Assembly: GCA_900315805.1 (NCBI GenBank)
Contig: ONAN01000012.1
Coordinates: forward strand, 1 to 47,577
Direction of reading: 5' to 3'
DNA: 47,577 nt
Origin: an uncultured Selenomonadales bacterium
Lineage (GTDB): Bacteria; Bacillota; Negativicutes; Acidaminococcales; Acidaminococcaceae
Part shown: one piece after another, positions 15,495 through 22,236 of the stretch
Layout of the letters: the number at the start of each line of letters is the position of its first letter
Numbering within the stretch: the stretch's first letter is position 1
Position numbers and translations under genes: made by a program
The notes under the pieces: generated by a model
Database searches by the model: none
What the model saw: the letters and a program-made list of their open reading frames with translations, nothing else
What the model was told of the DNA's origin: nothing

Positions 15495-16414
15495 TCCTTA
15501 TTCTCCTTGCTTGCATGGAAGGCTTCCAGAGCTTTGCGCAGGAAGCCGCCGTTTTCGGCCAGCAGCTTCTCCGCCTGGGGGCGGGGGAGGCCGGTCAGAT
15601 GGATGAGGATGGCCGCCTTGCAGCTGCCGCCGGAAGCGTCCAGGTAATCCTGGGCTTCTTCGGGCGTGCAGCCCGTTACGGTAGACACTATGTGTCTGGC
15701 CCGTTCTTCCAGTTTGCGGTTCGTGCACTGGACATCGACCATGAGGTTGCCGTAGGTCTTGCCCAGGAGGATCATGCTGCCCGTGGACAGCATGTTCAAG
15801 ATCAGTTTCTGCGCCGTGCCGGCCTTCATGCGGGTCGAACCGGCGATGACTTCGGGCCCGGTGACCGCCGTCAGGGACAGGTTGGCGAAGGGAACCGTCT
15901 CGGGGTTCTCCGTGCAGGTCAGGGCGATGGTGTAGGCCCCGATGGACTGGGCGTATTTCAGGCCGCCGATGACATAGGGTGTCCGGCCGGATGCCGAAAT
16001 GCCGACGACGACATCCAGTTTGTTCAATTCGGCGTCCTGCAGGTCGAAGGCCGCCATGTCCTCCGAATCCTCGGCGCCTTCCTGGGCGCGGAAGATGGCC
16101 GGCGTGCCGCCGGCGATGAGGCCCTGCACCATTTCCGGATTGGTGCTGAAGGTGGGCGGGCATTCGGCGGCGTCGAGCACGCCGAGGCGTCCCGATGTGC
16201 CCGAGCCAAGGTAGAAGAGGCGGCCGCCGTGGCGCAGGTGGCCGGCGATGACCGTAATGGCCCGCGCGATGTCGGGAATGATTTTCCTGACCGTCAGGGG
16301 GACGGTCTGGTCTTCTTTATTGATGAGGCGGCAGATTTCTTCCGGTTCTGCCACGTCGATGTTCATGGTTTTCAGGTTGCGCTGCTCCGTTGTGAGCTTT
16401 GTCAGATCGATCAT
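15491..16414 (-). CDS. murQ: N-acetylmuramic acid 6-phosphate etherase
   Basis: The product is 307 residues, a normal MurQ length. It cleaves the lactyl ether of MurNAc-6P to GlcNAc-6P and D-lactate in the cytosol. The SIS fold is evident: YLGSGTSGRLGVLDAAECPPTF (about 64-85, with the catalytic Glu region), IAGGTPAIFRAQEGAEDS, VVGISASGRTPYVIGGL and GSTRMKAGTAQKLILNML. A C-terminal UBA-like segment (GCTPEEAQDYLDASGG) is also typical. It is the first gene of murQ-murP-mupG and has its own promoter, divergent from the TrmB-type regulator. Confidence 0.96.
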   Translation of the reverse strand: MIDLTKLTTEQRNLKTMNIDVAEPEEICRLINKEDQTVPLTVRKIIPDIARAITVIAGHLRHGGRLFYLGSGTSGRLGVLDAAECPPTFSTNPEMVQGLIAGGTPAIFRAQEGAEDSEDMAAFDLQDAELNKLDVVVGISASGRTPYVIGGLKYAQSIGAYTIALTCTENPETVPFANLSLTAVTGPEVIAGSTRMKAGTAQKLILNMLSTGSMILLGKTYGNLMVDVQCTNRKLEERARHIVSTVTGCTPEEAQDYLDASGGSCKAAILIHLTGLPRPQAEKLLAENGGFLRKALEAFHASKENKE

Positions 16415-16450
16415 GGTCTTTCAATCCTTTCCGATTTTCCCTAACACTAT

Positions 16451-16479
16451 ATTATATCGCATACCTGGGGGATTAGCAA
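16451..16479 (-). promoter_or_regulatory. Promoter of murQ-murP-mupG
   Basis: On the minus strand, TTGCTA (16479-16474), a 17-bp spacer and TATAAT (16456-16451) lie 37 bases before the murQ start codon. Confidence 0.75.
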
Positions 16480-16530
16480 AACGCGGGGAACGGCCCCGCC
16501 GGGGCATTTCCGGTCCGGCGGCCCGGGACA

Positions 16531-16546
16531 TCTTATTTTTATAAGA
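16531..16546. promoter_or_regulatory. Palindrome between the divergent promoters
   Basis: TCTTAT-TTTT-ATAAGA is a perfect 6-bp inverted repeat just upstream of the -35 of the TrmB-type gene. It is a candidate operator shared with the mur operon; it may also be chance AT-rich sequence. Confidence 0.4.
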
Positions 16547-16552
16547 AAAGGA

Positions 16553-16581
16553 TTGACAACGGACGCGCCGTATACTATGAT
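16553..16581 (+). promoter_or_regulatory. Strong promoter of the TrmB-type regulator and lysA
   Basis: A consensus TTGACA (16553-16558), a 17-bp spacer and TATGAT (16576-16581). The transcript has a leader of about 95 nt before the chosen start. Confidence 0.88.
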
Positions 16582-16593
16582 ATGCACATAGTA
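16573..16593. promoter_or_regulatory. Inverted repeat over the -10 of the TrmB-type gene: candidate operator
   Basis: TACTATG-N7-CATAGTA is a perfect 7-bp inverted repeat in 21 bp. It covers the -10 and the predicted start site, the classic position for autorepression. The adjacent TrmB-type regulator is the natural candidate to bind it. Confidence 0.6.
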
Positions 16594-16682
16594 GTTCTAA
16601 ACAGGAACACAGTTTCAGGCACCGCGGAAAAGGGCCAAATGAGGGAGGAACCATTCCGGCGGTGCCGCCTATGGGAGTCACT

Positions 16683-17387
16683 ATGGAAATCATTGACGAA
16701 TTGAAATACTTCGGCCTCACGGGCCAGGAGGCGGCCATTTACGTGTGCCTCCTGCCGCGGGAGCAGATGACGGGGTACGAGGTGGCGAAGGAGACGGGCA
16801 TTTCCCGCTCCAACACCTACACGGCGCTGGCGGGCCTGGTGGATAAGGGCGCGGCCTACGTGATGGAAGGCAAGGTCACGACGTACACGGCGGTCCCCAT
16901 CGGCGAGTTCTGCCGCAACCGGCTCCATAAGCTGGAAGCGCTGCGGGACGACCTGGTGAAGCACCTGCCGGCCCGCAAGCTGCCCGTCGAGGGGTACATC
17001 ACCATCACCGGCGAGGAGAAGATCATCCAGCAGATGCGCAACATGATTGACGACGCCACAGCGCGCATCTACGTGGCGGCGTCGGGCAAGGTGCTGGCCA
17101 CCATCCGGGCGGAACTGGAACGGGCCGTCGCGCGGGGCCTCAAGGTCGTCGTCATCACGGCCGCGGCCTGCGACCTCGACGGGGCCATCATCTACCGCGC
17201 CCGGCACGAGACGGACCAGATCCGCCTTATCGCCGATTCGTCCCGCGTCCTGACGGGCGGTCTGGACGGCGGCGAAGAGCCGATCTGCCTCTATTCGGGC
17301 AAAGAAAACCTGGTGGTCCTTTTCAAGGAAGCCTTGAAGAACGAGATCACCCTGATTCAGCTGACCGGGTCCGAAACGGGCCATTGA
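16683..17387 (+). CDS. TrmB-family sugar-type transcriptional regulator
   Basis: The product is 234 residues. The ATG at 16683 has GGGAG five bases upstream; GTG 16662 and ATG 16671 are alternatives. The N-terminal winged helix (about 1-75) reads ELKYFGLTGQEAAIYVCLL...TGYEVAKETGISRSNTYTALAGLVDKG, the TrmB pattern. It is followed by a short coiled region and a C-terminal phospholipase-D-like/effector fold (RIYVAASGKVLATIRAELERAVARGLKVVVIT). TrmB proteins sense sugars. Divergent placement next to murQ-murP-mupG suggests it controls MurNAc salvage, with the downstream decarboxylase in its own transcript. Confidence 0.87.
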   Translation: MEIIDELKYFGLTGQEAAIYVCLLPREQMTGYEVAKETGISRSNTYTALAGLVDKGAAYVMEGKVTTYTAVPIGEFCRNRLHKLEALRDDLVKHLPARKLPVEGYITITGEEKIIQQMRNMIDDATARIYVAASGKVLATIRAELERAVARGLKVVVITAAACDLDGAIIYRARHETDQIRLIADSSRVLTGGLDGGEEPICLYSGKENLVVLFKEALKNEITLIQLTGSETGH

Positions 17388-17402
17388 AAGGAGATATAGC
17401 AA

Positions 17403-18680
17403 ATGAGTAAAAAAGTTCCCTATGTTTCACGTGAAACCGTCGCGGAAATCGCGAAAACCTATCCCACGCCCTTCTACCTGTACGACGAGAAGGGCATCCG
17501 CAATACGGCGCGCCTCGTCAACAAGGCGTTCAGCTGGAACAAGGGTTTCAAGGAATATTTCGCCGTCAAGGCCACGCCGAACCCCTACCTGCTGCAGATG
17601 CTCAAGGAAGAAGGCTGCGGCGCCGACTGCTCCAGCCTGACGGAACTGGAAATGAGCGATGCCGTGGGCCTCAAGGGCCACGAAATCATGTTCAGCTCCA
17701 ATGAGACGCCTGTCGAGGATATGCAGCTGGCCTACAAGCTCGGCGTCATCATCAACCTGGACGATATCACGCACATCGACTTCCTGGAGAAGGTGGCCGG
17801 CGGCTTCCCCGAAACCATCTGCTGCCGCTTCAACCCCGGCGGGCATTTCGCCATCGCCAACAGCATCATGGACAACCCCGGCGACGCCAAGTACGGCATG
17901 ACCCGCGACCAGATCGAGGAAGCCTACCGCATCCTGATTAAAAAGGGCGTGAAACACTTCGGCATCCATGCCTTCCTGGCTTCCAACACCGTGACCAACG
18001 AATACTATCCCGAACTGGCGCGCCAGCTCTTCGAACTGGCCGTGGAACTGCACCGTTCCACCGGCGCGGACATCCGCTTCATCAACCTGTCCGGCGGCGT
18101 CGGCATCGCCTACCGTCCCGAACAGAAGGATAACGACATCCTCGCCATCGGCGAAGGCGTCCGCAAAGTCTACGAAGAAGTCCTGGTCCCTGCCGGCATG
18201 GGCGATGTGGCCATCTTCACGGAAATGGGCCGCTTCATGCTCGCTCCCCACGGCGCGCTCATCACCAAAGCCGTCCATGAAAAGCACATCTACAAGGAAT
18301 ACATCGGCGTCGACGCCTGCGCGGCCAACCTCATGCGTCCCTGCATGTACGGCGCCTACCACCACATCACGGTGCTCGGCAAGGAAAACGAGCCCCACAC
18401 CCACAAGTACGATGTCGTCGGCGGCCTCTGCGAAAACAGCGACAAGTTCGCCATCGACCGCATGCTCCCGAAAATCGACAAGGGCGACTACCTGTTCATC
18501 CACGACGCCGGCGCCCACGGCTTCTCCATGGGCTACAACTACAACGGCAAGCTGCGCAGCGCCGAGCTGCTGCTCCGCGAAGACGGCAGCGTGAAACTGA
18601 TCCGCCGCGCCGAAACGCCGCGGGACTACTTCGCCACCTTCGACTTCACGGACGATTTCCCGAAACTGAAACAATATTAA
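17403..18680 (+). CDS. lysA: Diaminopimelate decarboxylase (fold-type III PLP enzyme)
   Basis: The product is 425 residues. The enzyme decarboxylates meso-diaminopimelate to L-lysine in the cytosol. The PLP lysine is Lys56 in YFAVKATPNP. The Gly-rich phosphate loop is INLSGGVGIAYRP (about 224). EMGRFMLAPHGAL follows, and the active-site Cys343 from the partner subunit is in GGLCENSDKF. Motifs differ somewhat from the classical LysA (HAFLASNT in place of HxHIGSQ), so it belongs to the LysA-like subgroup, and specificity for a related amino acid is possible. The RBS AAAGGAGA and a 15-bp gap put it in one operon with the TrmB-type regulator. A parS site lies in codons 7-12 and encodes part of the N-terminus (VSRET). 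Confidence 0.88.
   Translation: MSKKVPYVSRETVAEIAKTYPTPFYLYDEKGIRNTARLVNKAFSWNKGFKEYFAVKATPNPYLLQMLKEEGCGADCSSLTELEMSDAVGLKGHEIMFSSNETPVEDMQLAYKLGVIINLDDITHIDFLEKVAGGFPETICCRFNPGGHFAIANSIMDNPGDAKYGMTRDQIEEAYRILIKKGVKHFGIHAFLASNTVTNEYYPELARQLFELAVELHRSTGADIRFINLSGGVGIAYRPEQKDNDILAIGEGVRKVYEEVLVPAGMGDVAIFTEMGRFMLAPHGALITKAVHEKHIYKEYIGVDACAANLMRPCMYGAYHHITVLGKENEPHTHKYDVVGGLCENSDKFAIDRMLPKIDKGDYLFIHDAGAHGFSMGYNYNGKLRSAELLLREDGSVKLIRRAETPRDYFATFDFTDDFPKLKQY
17423..17438. promoter_or_regulatory. parS site 3, in the 5' end of lysA
   Basis: TGTTTCACGTGAAACC matches the consensus at 15 of 16 positions. It lies 21 bases after the lysA start codon and encodes VSRET in the non-conserved N-terminal stretch before the barrel. 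Confidence 0.88.
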
Positions 18681-18691
18681 GATTCCGCATC

Positions 18692-18735
18692 AAAAAAGCC
18701 TCCGGCCGGTTTCGACCGAAGGCTTGTTTTTTATT
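18692..18735. terminator. Bidirectional terminator between lysA and the ClC gene
   Basis: AAGCCT.CGG..GG pairs with CCG.AGGCTT around a TTTCGA loop, flanked by AAAAAA on the left and GTTTTTTATTT on the right, so it can act on both convergent transcripts. It overlaps the last codon of the ClC gene. Confidence 0.85.
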
Positions 18736-20416
18736 TGCGCCGGTGGCGGACATCGTGGCGGGGCTGGAGCTCTTCGCCGAGCTTCATCAAATCCGGCACG
18801 CTCTTTTCATCGGCTAAGATGTACAGGTAATCGCCGGGCCGCAAAAGGACTTGGCCGTCCGGAATGATCTGGCGGTCGCCGCGCTTGACATCGACGAGGA
18901 GCACGTGGGGCGGCCAGGAGATTTCGCTGATGCGCTTGTTCTCCAATTGGCTGCCGCTGCCGACGGGCACTTCGATGACCGTGCGGCTGTCGATGGTTTC
19001 CTCTTCCGGCTCGTCGCGCCGGTTCTTGAGCTGGTTCAGGAGCAGGGCCTCGTAAATGGGCTGGCCGCCCAGCAGTTCGGCGACCACGTAGGCCAGGGCC
19101 GATGCCATGGCGAGGGTCATGAGGTGGGAGAAGCTGCCCGTCATTTCGCAGATCAGGACCGTGCCCGTGATGGGCGAGCGGACCGAGGCGGCGAAGAAGG
19201 CCGCCATGGCGATGATGATGACGTTCGGCGTATGGGGCGGCAGAATCAGGCCGAAGGCGACGAGGAAATGGGCGCAGATGCTGCCCGTCAGGGCGCCGAG
19301 GACGAGCATGGGCAGAAAGAAGCCGCCCGGCACGCCCGTGCCGTAGCTGACGAGGGTGAAGACGAACTTGCCCACGAGCAGCAGAATCAGCAGATCCAGG
19401 GGCAGGGTCGTCACGGCGAGGCGGTTGACGAGCAGGTTGCCGCCGCCCAGGACCGGGGGCAGGACGAAGCCCAGCACGCCGGCGCACAGGATGGCGAACA
19501 AAATCTTCCGGTACAGGCTGCCGCCGAAGATCTTCAAATCATAGAAGCGGTGGATGTTCAACAGGCCTTTGTTGAAGACGACGCCGGCCACACCGGCGAT
19601 GAGCGCCGTCAGCAGGGCGAAGACCATGTGGTGGTCCAGGGGCATGGGCGGCAGGCCGTAAAAGCTGAAAATGGTGTCGCGGCCGAAAATGAGCCGTGAA
19701 ATGAAGGTCGCCGTCAGGGCTGCCGTCATGGCCGGCAGCAGCACCACGGCGGAAAAGTTGCGGTGGATTTCCTCGAGGGAGAAGATCACGCCCGCCAGGG
19801 GTGCGTTGAAGGCCGTTGCCAGGCCGGCGGAAGCACCGCTCGTAATCAGGTAGCGTTCCTCCATGCGCGAGCGGCCGAGAAAGCGGCTCACGCCCTGGGC
19901 CGTCACGGCGCCGAGCTGGATGGACGGGCCCTCGCGTCCGAGGGAGAGGCCCGCGCCGAGGCCGATGACCCCGCCGGCCAGCTTCACGTACAGGATGCGG
20001 AACCAGTTGAACCGCATGAGGCCCAGAATGACGCCCTTGACCTGGGGAATGCCGGAGCCCCCCGCCATGGGCTCGTGCTTCGTGAGCACGTAGAGCACGT
20101 ATGCCACGGCAAAGAGCACGGCGAACCACGCCCCCGTGTACCAATCCGGCCGGCCCGTCAGGTAATCGTAGAGCAGGATGCGCAGCATTTCCGCCTGCGT
20201 CAGGGCCCAGCGGAAGAAGCTGATGACGAGGCCCGAGAAAATACCCACCACGATGCCTTCCCAGAACAGCTTGATCTGGAAATCGTGCCAGTGCGACAAG
20301 GACTGGTAGGTCTGGCGGATGCGCGAATCCGTCTGTTTGTCGCTGTTCACGTGCAGGAAACTGCGGCGCAGACGGGTCAGGAACGTCTCTTTTTGTTTCG
20401 ATTCCTTCGTTTGCAT
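18731..20416 (-). CDS. ClC-family Cl-/H+ antiporter with C-terminal TrkA-C (RCK) domain
   Basis: The product is 561 residues. The ATG at 20416 follows AGAGGGG; the frame runs 89 codons further upstream, but that part is translated repeat DNA. The ClC selectivity motifs are all present: GGSGIPQVKG (about 119-128), GREGPSIQLG with the gating Glu (about 160), IFSLEEIHRNF with the proton Glu pair, and GVPGGFFLPML. This points to a coupled antiporter rather than a channel. Residues about 470-545 form a TrkA-C domain (VEVP-like start, QIIPDGQVLLRPGDYLYIL) that may bind a nucleotide or other ligand. The role would be acid or chloride homeostasis. It is preceded by an extended -10 promoter and 33-bp repeats. 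Confidence 0.93.
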   Translation of the reverse strand: MQTKESKQKETFLTRLRRSFLHVNSDKQTDSRIRQTYQSLSHWHDFQIKLFWEGIVVGIFSGLVISFFRWALTQAEMLRILLYDYLTGRPDWYTGAWFAVLFAVAYVLYVLTKHEPMAGGSGIPQVKGVILGLMRFNWFRILYVKLAGGVIGLGAGLSLGREGPSIQLGAVTAQGVSRFLGRSRMEERYLITSGASAGLATAFNAPLAGVIFSLEEIHRNFSAVVLLPAMTAALTATFISRLIFGRDTIFSFYGLPPMPLDHHMVFALLTALIAGVAGVVFNKGLLNIHRFYDLKIFGGSLYRKILFAILCAGVLGFVLPPVLGGGNLLVNRLAVTTLPLDLLILLLVGKFVFTLVSYGTGVPGGFFLPMLVLGALTGSICAHFLVAFGLILPPHTPNVIIIAMAAFFAASVRSPITGTVLICEMTGSFSHLMTLAMASALAYVVAELLGGQPIYEALLLNQLKNRRDEPEEETIDSRTVIEVPVGSGSQLENKRISEISWPPHVLLVDVKRGDRQIIPDGQVLLRPGDYLYILADEKSVPDLMKLGEELQPRHDVRHRRK

Positions 20417-20449
20417 AATGAAAATCCCCTCTGAAAAACTGTAACTTAC

Positions 20450-20458
20450 ATTATAACA
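20450..20458 (-). promoter_or_regulatory. Extended -10 promoter of the ClC gene
   Basis: On the minus strand, TGTTATAAT lies 34 bases before the start codon. The -35 position (CGCTTT) is poor, so an activator or UP-like element may be needed; the repeat array begins about 50 bases upstream. Confidence 0.65.
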
Positions 20459-20505
20459 CAAAGAAATGGCAGAAAGCGAACAGACCGGAACTTTACCATA
20501 CGAAA

Positions 20506-20604
20506 GTGAATTTTTGTAAAAAGTATTGAAAAACTCCCTGTAATTTTTGTAAAAAACAGTATAAAACACCCCTGAATTTTTGTAAAAGGCATAAAAAAGC
20601 AGGG
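20506..20604. repeat. Three tandem 33-bp AT-rich repeats upstream of the ClC gene
   Basis: The core AATTTTTGTAAAA occurs at 20509, 20542 and 20575, exactly 33 bp apart. The rest of each unit is also related (three bases ending in G or T before the core, A-rich middle, ACTCCC/ACACCC end). The periodicity, close to three helical turns, places the A/T tracts on one face of the DNA. The array lies upstream of the ClC promoter and outside any credible gene. Confidence 0.75.
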
Positions 20605-20631
20605 CCGGAACTGTTCGGAGAACCGGCCCTG
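20592..20631 (-). terminator. Terminator of the first BASS transporter gene
   Basis: On the minus strand, CAGGGCCGG and CCGGCCCTG (9-bp perfect stem, 20600-20631) are followed by CTTTTTTATG. It lies 67 bases after the stop of the transporter gene and abuts the repeat array. Confidence 0.8.
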
Positions 20632-20672
20632 TCCACAGGGGAAAAGGATATGGGAACTGTGTTCTATGAGGC

Positions 20673-20699
20673 AGCGCGCGCAAGCGCGCTTTTTTATTT
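20673..20699 (+). terminator. Plus-strand terminator-like hairpin without an obvious gene
   Basis: AGCGCGC-GCAA-GCGCGCT is followed by TTTTTATTT on the plus strand, overlapping the stop codon of the convergent transporter gene. No plus-strand gene precedes it, so it may end an unannotated small RNA, or it may just be a hairpin at the 3' end of the minus-strand gene. Confidence 0.5.
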
Positions 20700-21705
20700 A
20701 GTCTGCCGGATTCGGGGCCACGCGTACGGGCGCGTCGTCCGGTTCATAGTCCGGGTCGTACTTGGGGCTCAGGTAGTTGACGAAGAGCCAGGCCAGGATA
20801 CTGCCCGAAATGTTGTGCCAGCAGCTGAAAATGGCGCCGGGCACCGTGGCAGCCAGCATGCCGGGGAAATGCGCTTTCGCCAGGCCGGCGGCCAGGCCGG
20901 AGTTCTGCATGCCCACTTCGATGCACAGGGCGATGCATTTCTTCCAGGACATGCCGGAAAGGCGGCCGATCAGGAAACCGAACGCACAGCCCAGGCCGTT
21001 GTGCAGGATGACGACGGCCATGATCGTGAGGGACGAAGCCAGGATGGCATTGCGGCTGGCACCGGCCAGGCCGGCGACCAGCAGGGAGATGCACAGGCAG
21101 GACAGGACCGGCAGGTACATTTTCGCCGCTTCGCAGAAACGGGGGAAGTAGTGGCGCAGGGCGACGCCCAGGCCGATGGGGATGATGACGATCTGGATGA
21201 TGGACCAGAACATGGCGATGGGGCTGAACTGGATGCGCTGGCCGATGAGGACCCACGTCAGCAGCGGGGTCATGATCGGCGAGAGCAGCGTGGAGACCGT
21301 CGTCATGGTGACGGACAAGGCCAGGTCGCCTTTACTGATGAAGGTGATGACGTTCGAAGCCGTGCCGCCGGGGCAGGTGCCCAGCAGGACGACGCCGACC
21401 GTCAGGGCCGGCCCCAGGTCAAAGGCCTTGCAGAGCACATAGGCCAAAAGGGGCATGACGGCAAACTGTGCCACCGCACCGAGGAACACGTCGCGCGGGC
21501 GCTGCAGGATCAGGACGAAGTCCTTGAGTTCCATGGTCGTGCCCATGCCGAACATGATGACGCCCAGCATGAAGCTCAGCAGGGAGAAGCCGAAGAGCTT
21601 CCCCAGCACCCACGTGAAGGCCGGCGGACAAACCATGCCGCCCAAAAAGAACAAGATGATGACGACGCCGAAGTACTTACTGATAAGAGAGCAAAGCTTT
21701 TTCAT
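20698..21705 (-). CDS. Bile acid:sodium symporter (BASS) family transporter, copy 1
   Basis: The product is 335 residues with about ten membrane helices. The ATG at 21705 follows CACAAGGAGG; the frame upstream is leader RNA. Family motifs visible are MFGMGTTMELKDF, LLGTCPGGTASNVITFISKGD (the first cross-over region, about 110-130) and GMQNSGLAAGLAKAHF (the second, about 275-290). Relatives carry bile acids, pantothenate (PanS) or keto acids with Na+; the substrate here is unknown. It is closely similar to the gene at 28909, with the same length and the shared C-terminal PKYDPDY. It is preceded by a long structured leader with a terminator, suggesting ligand-controlled expression. Confidence 0.92.
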   Translation of the reverse strand: MKKLCSLISKYFGVVIILFFLGGMVCPPAFTWVLGKLFGFSLLSFMLGVIMFGMGTTMELKDFVLILQRPRDVFLGAVAQFAVMPLLAYVLCKAFDLGPALTVGVVLLGTCPGGTASNVITFISKGDLALSVTMTTVSTLLSPIMTPLLTWVLIGQRIQFSPIAMFWSIIQIVIIPIGLGVALRHYFPRFCEAAKMYLPVLSCLCISLLVAGLAGASRNAILASSLTIMAVVILHNGLGCAFGFLIGRLSGMSWKKCIALCIEVGMQNSGLAAGLAKAHFPGMLAATVPGAIFSCWHNISGSILAWLFVNYLSPKYDPDYEPDDAPVRVAPNPAD

Positions 21706-21751
21706 AAAAACCTCCTTGTGCCGGAGCCGCTTTGCCGGGTACAGGAGGCAC

Positions 21752-21994
21752 AAAAAAAGCGCACCCCCGAACGGATGCGCCTTGTAACTTCCTTACAGCT
21801 TCAGCATGCCAGCTGAAGGTGCAGCACGGTTTCCCGCCGCTGCCGCGTCTCGTCCCGGTCATTTCAGATCCAAGCGATATATGACATTTGCGCGGATGTC
21901 TCTAAGGAAGCCGTACGGGAATTCTTCGGCAGAAATTCCCTGGCCGCCGGTAAAGCTCCTCTGCGAGGATGCCTTCCGTCCCTGAGGATTCGCT
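21752..21994 (-). ncRNA. Structured 5' leader with intrinsic terminator: candidate riboswitch
   Basis: About 240 nt separate the predicted transcription start (near 21994) from a strong terminator, GCGCATCC-GTTCGG-GGGTGCGC followed by seven T (21780-21752), which lies 47 nt before the transporter start codon. Several further hairpins are visible in order: TCCTC/GAGGA, GGGAATT/AATTCCC (these two enclosed by GGAAG/CTTCC), GACAT/ATGTC, GCAGC/GCTGC, CTTCAGC/GCTGAAG and TGTAA/TTACA. No T-box core, cobalamin, FMN, SAM, lysine or TPP consensus could be matched on the sense strand. The architecture is that of an attenuation-type riboswitch; the ligand is unknown. Confidence 0.6.
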
Positions 21995-22000
21995 GACTGT

Positions 22001-22029
22001 ATACTAGCACACCGTTCCGGGGAATGCAA
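22001..22029 (-). promoter_or_regulatory. Promoter of the BASS leader and transporter 1
   Basis: On the minus strand, TTGCAT (22029-22024), a 17-bp spacer and an extended -10 TGCTAGTAT (hexamer 22006-22001). Confidence 0.75.
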
Positions 22030-22057
22030 GTAAAATCCAAGTCAATACAAGTCAAAA

Positions 22058-22118
22058 GAGTTAGGATTTTTTTCCTAAAACTTTGCAAAAACGCAATGAG
22101 TTAGGAATTTTTTCCAAA
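22058..22118. repeat. Two operator-like palindromic repeats, 40 bp apart
   Basis: GAGTTAGGA followed by a T-tract and TCC occurs at 22058 and 22098. The first copy is a palindrome, TTAGGA-N5-TCCTAA; the second is TTAGGAA-N4-TTCC with a diverged right end. They lie between the divergent promoters of the BASS leader and the efflux operon, so they are candidate sites for a regulator of either one. Nearby CAAGTCAA repeats occur at 22038-22056. Confidence 0.5.
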
Positions 22119-22139
22119 TTCTCCCGCCCTGCCCCTCAT

Positions 22140-22168
22140 TTGCACATACCTGCCATTTGCCTTATAAT
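22140..22168 (+). promoter_or_regulatory. Promoter of the tripartite efflux operon
   Basis: TTGCAC (22140-22145), a 17-bp spacer and a perfect TATAAT (22163-22168). The leader is about 60 nt. Confidence 0.82.
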
Positions 22169-22169
22169 T

Positions 22170-22179
22170 TTACATGTAA
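22170..22179. promoter_or_regulatory. Palindrome just downstream of the efflux promoter
   Basis: TTACATGTAA is a perfect 10-bp palindrome directly after the -10, at the predicted start site. It is followed by a related half site, TTGTAA. It is a plausible repressor operator for the exporter genes. No regulator gene is adjacent. Confidence 0.45.
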
Positions 22180-22236
22180 GTTGTAAATTATATGTATAGA
22201 CTTGTTGATTTTTCAACTCATGCTGGAGGTATGGAT

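Noticed and set aside
20417..20683. N-terminal extension of the ClC protein with repeated FYKN segments
   Set aside because: The peptide repeats are just the translation of the 33-bp DNA repeats. No RBS precedes it, while the ATG at 20416 has one, and ClC homology starts after that ATG.
21752..21994. T-box, lysine, FMN or cobalamin riboswitch assignment for the BASS leader
   Set aside because: Fragments such as GCCGAAG, or an FMN-like stretch on the opposite strand, look suggestive, but the conserved cores are missing or on the wrong strand. I left the class open.
21864..22088. Minus-strand frame of 74 codons before BASS copy 1
   Set aside because: It has no RBS, overlaps the promoter and the structured leader, and shows no protein-like composition.
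22058..22118. CRISPR-like or tRNA-like array
   Set aside because: Only two short imperfect copies, 40 bp apart, with no leader or cas genes.
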